Shown: piece after piece, positions 22,350 to 24,555 of the stretch
Layout of the letters: each line of letters opens with the position of its first letter
Position numbering within the stretch: position 1 is the first letter of the stretch
From: SIG78 sp045585955
GTDB lineage: Bacteria; Verrucomicrobiota; Lentisphaeria; Victivallales; Victivallaceae
NCBI GenBank assembly: GCA_045585955.1
Contig: JAZMZK010000114.1
Coordinates: forward strand, 1-24,555
Direction of reading: 5' to 3'
DNA: 24,555 nt
Notes under the pieces: model-generated
The model's database searches: none
The model's input: the letters and a program-made list of their open reading frames with translations, nothing else
Told to the model about the DNA's origin: nothing
Program-made: the position numbers and the translations under genes

Positions 22350-22778
22350 TTATTCCTGATCGTTGAGTTTGAATTTAGCAAGGACTTTTTCCGCCATAGC
22401 AGCAGCTTCGCCGTCGGCATATTTGAGCTGACGCCAGTTCCAGCGGAAATCATCATCCACGCCCCGGGGCACCACATGCAAATGGGCGTGCATAACTACC
22501 TGACCGGCAGCTTTACCATCAGCCAAATGCAGATTATACGCATCGTAATCCAGCGCCCGCTTGAGGGCAATACCCAGCCGGGAACCGACTTTCATCATCC
22601 GTCCGGCAGTGGCTTCGGGAATGCTGCTGGCGCTTTCGTGATGTTCTTTGGGGATCACGAGTATATGCCCGAGGTTGATGGGGGCTATATCCATAAAAGC
22701 GTAAACGAGTTCATCTTCATAGATTTTGACCGAAGGTATTTCTCCGGCAATAATTTTGCAGAAAATACAACTTGACAT
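22350..22778 (-). CDS. HIT-family (Hint-like) nucleotide hydrolase
   Basis: A 142-residue cytosolic protein of the histidine triad superfamily, HinT branch, which typically hydrolyses nucleoside phosphoramidates such as AMP-lysine. The signature HAHLHVV (His97, His99 nucleophile, His101) is intact. Cys4 and Cys7 in SCIFCKI match the zinc-binding start of many members, and INLGHILVIPKEH is the other conserved block. The tail beyond residue 108 is somewhat longer than the minimal HinT. The ribosome binding site AGGAGG is strong. First gene of the minus-strand group, divergent from ilvB. Confidence 0.95.
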   Translation of the reverse strand: MSSCIFCKIIAGEIPSVKIYEDELVYAFMDIAPINLGHILVIPKEHHESASSIPEATAGRMMKVGSRLGIALKRALDYDAYNLHLADGKAAGQVVMHAHLHVVPRGVDDDFRWNWRQLKYADGEAAAMAEKVLAKFKLNDQE

Positions 22779-22882
22779 GACTTTTCCTCCTATTTTGAGT
22801 TTGATTCTCTGATAATATACCCCGGCGGGAAGAGTTTGCCACTTTATAAGTCGAAAAACTCTTATTTTTATCTGTAAAAAGT

Positions 22883-22911
22883 TTGCAGTATATCTTACTT
22901 TATGCTAAATT
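22883..22911 (+). promoter_or_regulatory. Putative ilvB promoter in the divergent intergenic region
   Basis: TTGCAG (22883-22888) and TAAATT (22906-22911) are separated by 17 bases, about 60 bases before ilvB. An 8-bp inverted repeat, AAGAGTTT (22830-22837) and AAACTCTT (22856-22863), lies just upstream and is followed by ATTTTTAT. I see no leader peptide rich in branched-chain codons, so classical attenuation is not supported. Confidence 0.4.
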
Positions 22912-22970
22912 ACTTAACGATTGTATAAGTGTGTATAAATTTGTAAACAGAGATCATTTGAGGTTTATTT

Positions 22971-24555
22971 ATGGAAAATAAGAGTAACCCCGCTTTGAAA
23001 GGCAGTCAGATCACTATCAAATGTCTGGAAAAACTGGGTGTTGAAGTTGTTTTTGCCTACCCCGGCGGTCAGGCTATTGAGCTGCATCAGGCGTTGCAGG
23101 ACTCCACTTTGCGGGTGATCCTGCCCCGCCACGAACAGGGCGGAGCTTTTGCCGCCAACGGTTACGCCCGCGCCACCGGCAAAGTCGGTGTGGCAATGGC
23201 AACCAGCGGTCCCGGCGCAACCAACTTGTTGACCGGTATTGCCGATGCTTATATGGATTCGGTGCCCACAGTGTTCATCACCGGTCAGGTTCCGCTGGCA
23301 AACATCGGCAAAAATGCTTTTCAGGAAACTGATATTATCGGTATGACCCGTCCCATTGTCAAGCACAGCTATCTGGTGCTGGATGCCCGGGATCTGCCCC
23401 GGATAATGAAAGAAGCCTTTTACCTTGCCGGTTCCGGCCGCCCCGGCCCGGTGGTGGTGGATATACCCAAAAATGTTCAGCAGCAGTTTGTTGCCGCTCT
23501 GGACTTTGATTGCGATATGGCAATCCCCGCATACGATCCGGCGCCCCAAGCTTCGGAAGATGAGATCACCGCACTGCGGGCGTTGATTGCTGCCTCCAGC
23601 AAGCCCTGCGTTTACATTGGCGGCGGTATCGTGGCGGCGGAAGCTGCTGAAGAACTTATCAAGTTTGCCGAAAGCTACAATATGCCCGTAACCAGTACCA
23701 TGATGGCGTTGGGGGCATTCCCGCTGCACCACCCCTTGAGCCTGCACTGGCCGGGCATGCACGGTACGGTGTATGCCAACTATGCCATCAACGAGTGCGA
23801 TCTTCTGCTGGCGTTCGGGGCCCGCTTCGACGACCGGGTGATCGGCAATCCCAGCAGTTTTGCCGCCGGGGCAAGGATCGTGCATGTGGATATCGACCGC
23901 TCCGAAATCAACAAAAACAAGCCGGTCACACTGGGAATCACTGCCAATATCAAAGATGTGCTGGTTGAATTGAACAGCGACCCCATTTACAAAGAATATA
24001 AAGATTGGTTTGCTCAAATCGCCCAGTGGAAAAAGGACTATCCTTTGACTTATGAAGTAAAAGAAGACCGCATCCAGCCGCAGTTTGTGGTGGAAACTTT
24101 AAGCGAGATCACCGGCGGCGAAGCCGTGATCGTCCCCGGCGTTGGCCAGCACCAGATGTGGGCAACCCAGTTCTACGGCTACCGCCATCCCCGGCAGCTT
24201 TTGAGCTCCGGCGGTTTGGGTTCCATGGGCTTTGGATTGCCTGCTGCCATGGGGGCGAAAGTCGCCCGTCCGGAGGCAACCGTTATCAATATTGACGGCG
24301 ACGGCAGTTTCCAGATGAACATTCAGGAACTCGGGACTCTCTTTGTGGAAGAGATCGATGTAAAAATGGTCATTCTCAACAATCAGCACCTCGGTATGGT
24401 GGCACAGTGGGAGGACCGTTTCTTCCAGCACAACCGCGGCAATACGGTGCTGGGGCGCTGCAAGGGATCGCGCGGCTGTGAGAATCGGGATTGCGACAAC
24501 TGTCCCGGCACCAACTGCACCGGGCTTCCTTATCCGGACTTCGTGACGATCGCCA
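22971..24555 (+). CDS. ilvB: Acetolactate synthase large (catalytic) subunit, 3' end outside the window
   Basis: The first 528 residues of acetohydroxyacid synthase, which joins two pyruvates, or pyruvate and 2-oxobutyrate, in branched-chain amino acid synthesis. Seen are the N-terminal ThDP domain (VFAYPGGQAIELHQAL, RHEQGGAFAANGYAR with catalytic Glu55), the FAD-binding middle domain (GMHGTVYANYAI, LAFGARFDDRV) and the C-terminal ThDP/Mg site (DGDGSFQMN, then ILNN). After QWEDRFF, where plant-type enzymes have a short loop to the next helix, there is a cysteine-rich stretch with Cys497, 503, 508, 511 and 516 before PYPDFVTIA. The frame is continuous, so this is a real insertion. GAGG lies 7 bases before the ATG. 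ilvN is not adjacent upstream. Confidence 0.95.
   Translation, partial: MENKSNPALKGSQITIKCLEKLGVEVVFAYPGGQAIELHQALQDSTLRVILPRHEQGGAFAANGYARATGKVGVAMATSGPGATNLLTGIADAYMDSVPTVFITGQVPLANIGKNAFQETDIIGMTRPIVKHSYLVLDARDLPRIMKEAFYLAGSGRPGPVVVDIPKNVQQQFVAALDFDCDMAIPAYDPAPQASEDEITALRALIAASSKPCVYIGGGIVAAEAAEELIKFAESYNMPVTSTMMALGAFPLHHPLSLHWPGMHGTVYANYAINECDLLLAFGARFDDRVIGNPSSFAAGARIVHVDIDRSEINKNKPVTLGITANIKDVLVELNSDPIYKEYKDWFAQIAQWKKDYPLTYEVKEDRIQPQFVVETLSEITGGEAVIVPGVGQHQMWATQFYGYRHPRQLLSSGGLGSMGFGLPAAMGAKVARPEATVINIDGDGSFQMNIQELGTLFVEEIDVKMVILNNQHLGMVAQWEDRFFQHNRGNTVLGRCKGSRGCENRDCDNCPGTNCTGLPYPDFVTIA

Overview
The window looks like chromosome of a strictly or mostly anaerobic bacterium of the Lentisphaerae (Victivallales-like) or a near relative. 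Three things suggest this: a pseudopilin with the [24 protein letters not shown] signature and a C-terminal FADGHAE motif, a type very numerous in that phylum; its linkage to secreted CBM9-type glycoside-hydrolase machinery; and a superoxide reductase / flavodiiron protein / rubredoxin cluster typical of anaerobes. The lineage is an inference from gene content; no rRNA gene is present.

Layout. 1-359: the end of a dispersed repeat, an unassigned structured stretch and a promoter. 360-5205 (+): pseudopilin, secreted S15/CocE-type hydrolase and secreted CBM9 + TIM-barrel glycosidase, in one tight operon ending in a terminator. 5265-6284: divergent ispF (-) and dut (+). 6294-8380: divergent AraC regulator (-) and Gfo/Idh/MocA dehydrogenase (+). 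8756-11617 (-): ftsH-yggU-ilvN. 11802-12338 (-): FHA membrane protein. 12488-15596 (-): tilS, tetR and M42 aminopeptidase. 15680-19120 (+): rdgB, GT-C glycosyltransferase and PfkB kinase. 19515-22778 (-): HIT protein, atypical SDR, superoxide reductase, flavodiiron protein and rubredoxin. 22971-end (+): ilvB, cut by the window edge.

The most notable content is a family of short non-coding mobile elements (MITE-like) at 1-38, 8524-8748, 17637-17892 and 19192-19416. Full copies are 225-256 bp. They have about 26-bp imperfect terminal inverted repeats, two internal hairpins, and each of the three complete copies sits between 8-bp direct repeats (TTTTTTAT, TTTCAAAT, TTACTCAA). One hairpin carries a compensatory base-pair change between copies, so its structure appears to be maintained. 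Removing the third copy in silico together with one target repeat restores an ATGA stop/start overlap between the glycosyltransferase and the PfkB kinase, so this insertion appears to have split a coupled operon.

Other points worth a second look: a five-cysteine insertion in acetolactate synthase next to the active-site loop; ilvB and ilvN lying far apart; two abutting perfect palindromes in the pseudopilin leader; a 46-bp inverted repeat at the superoxide reductase ribosome binding site; and extra cysteines in the superoxide reductase.
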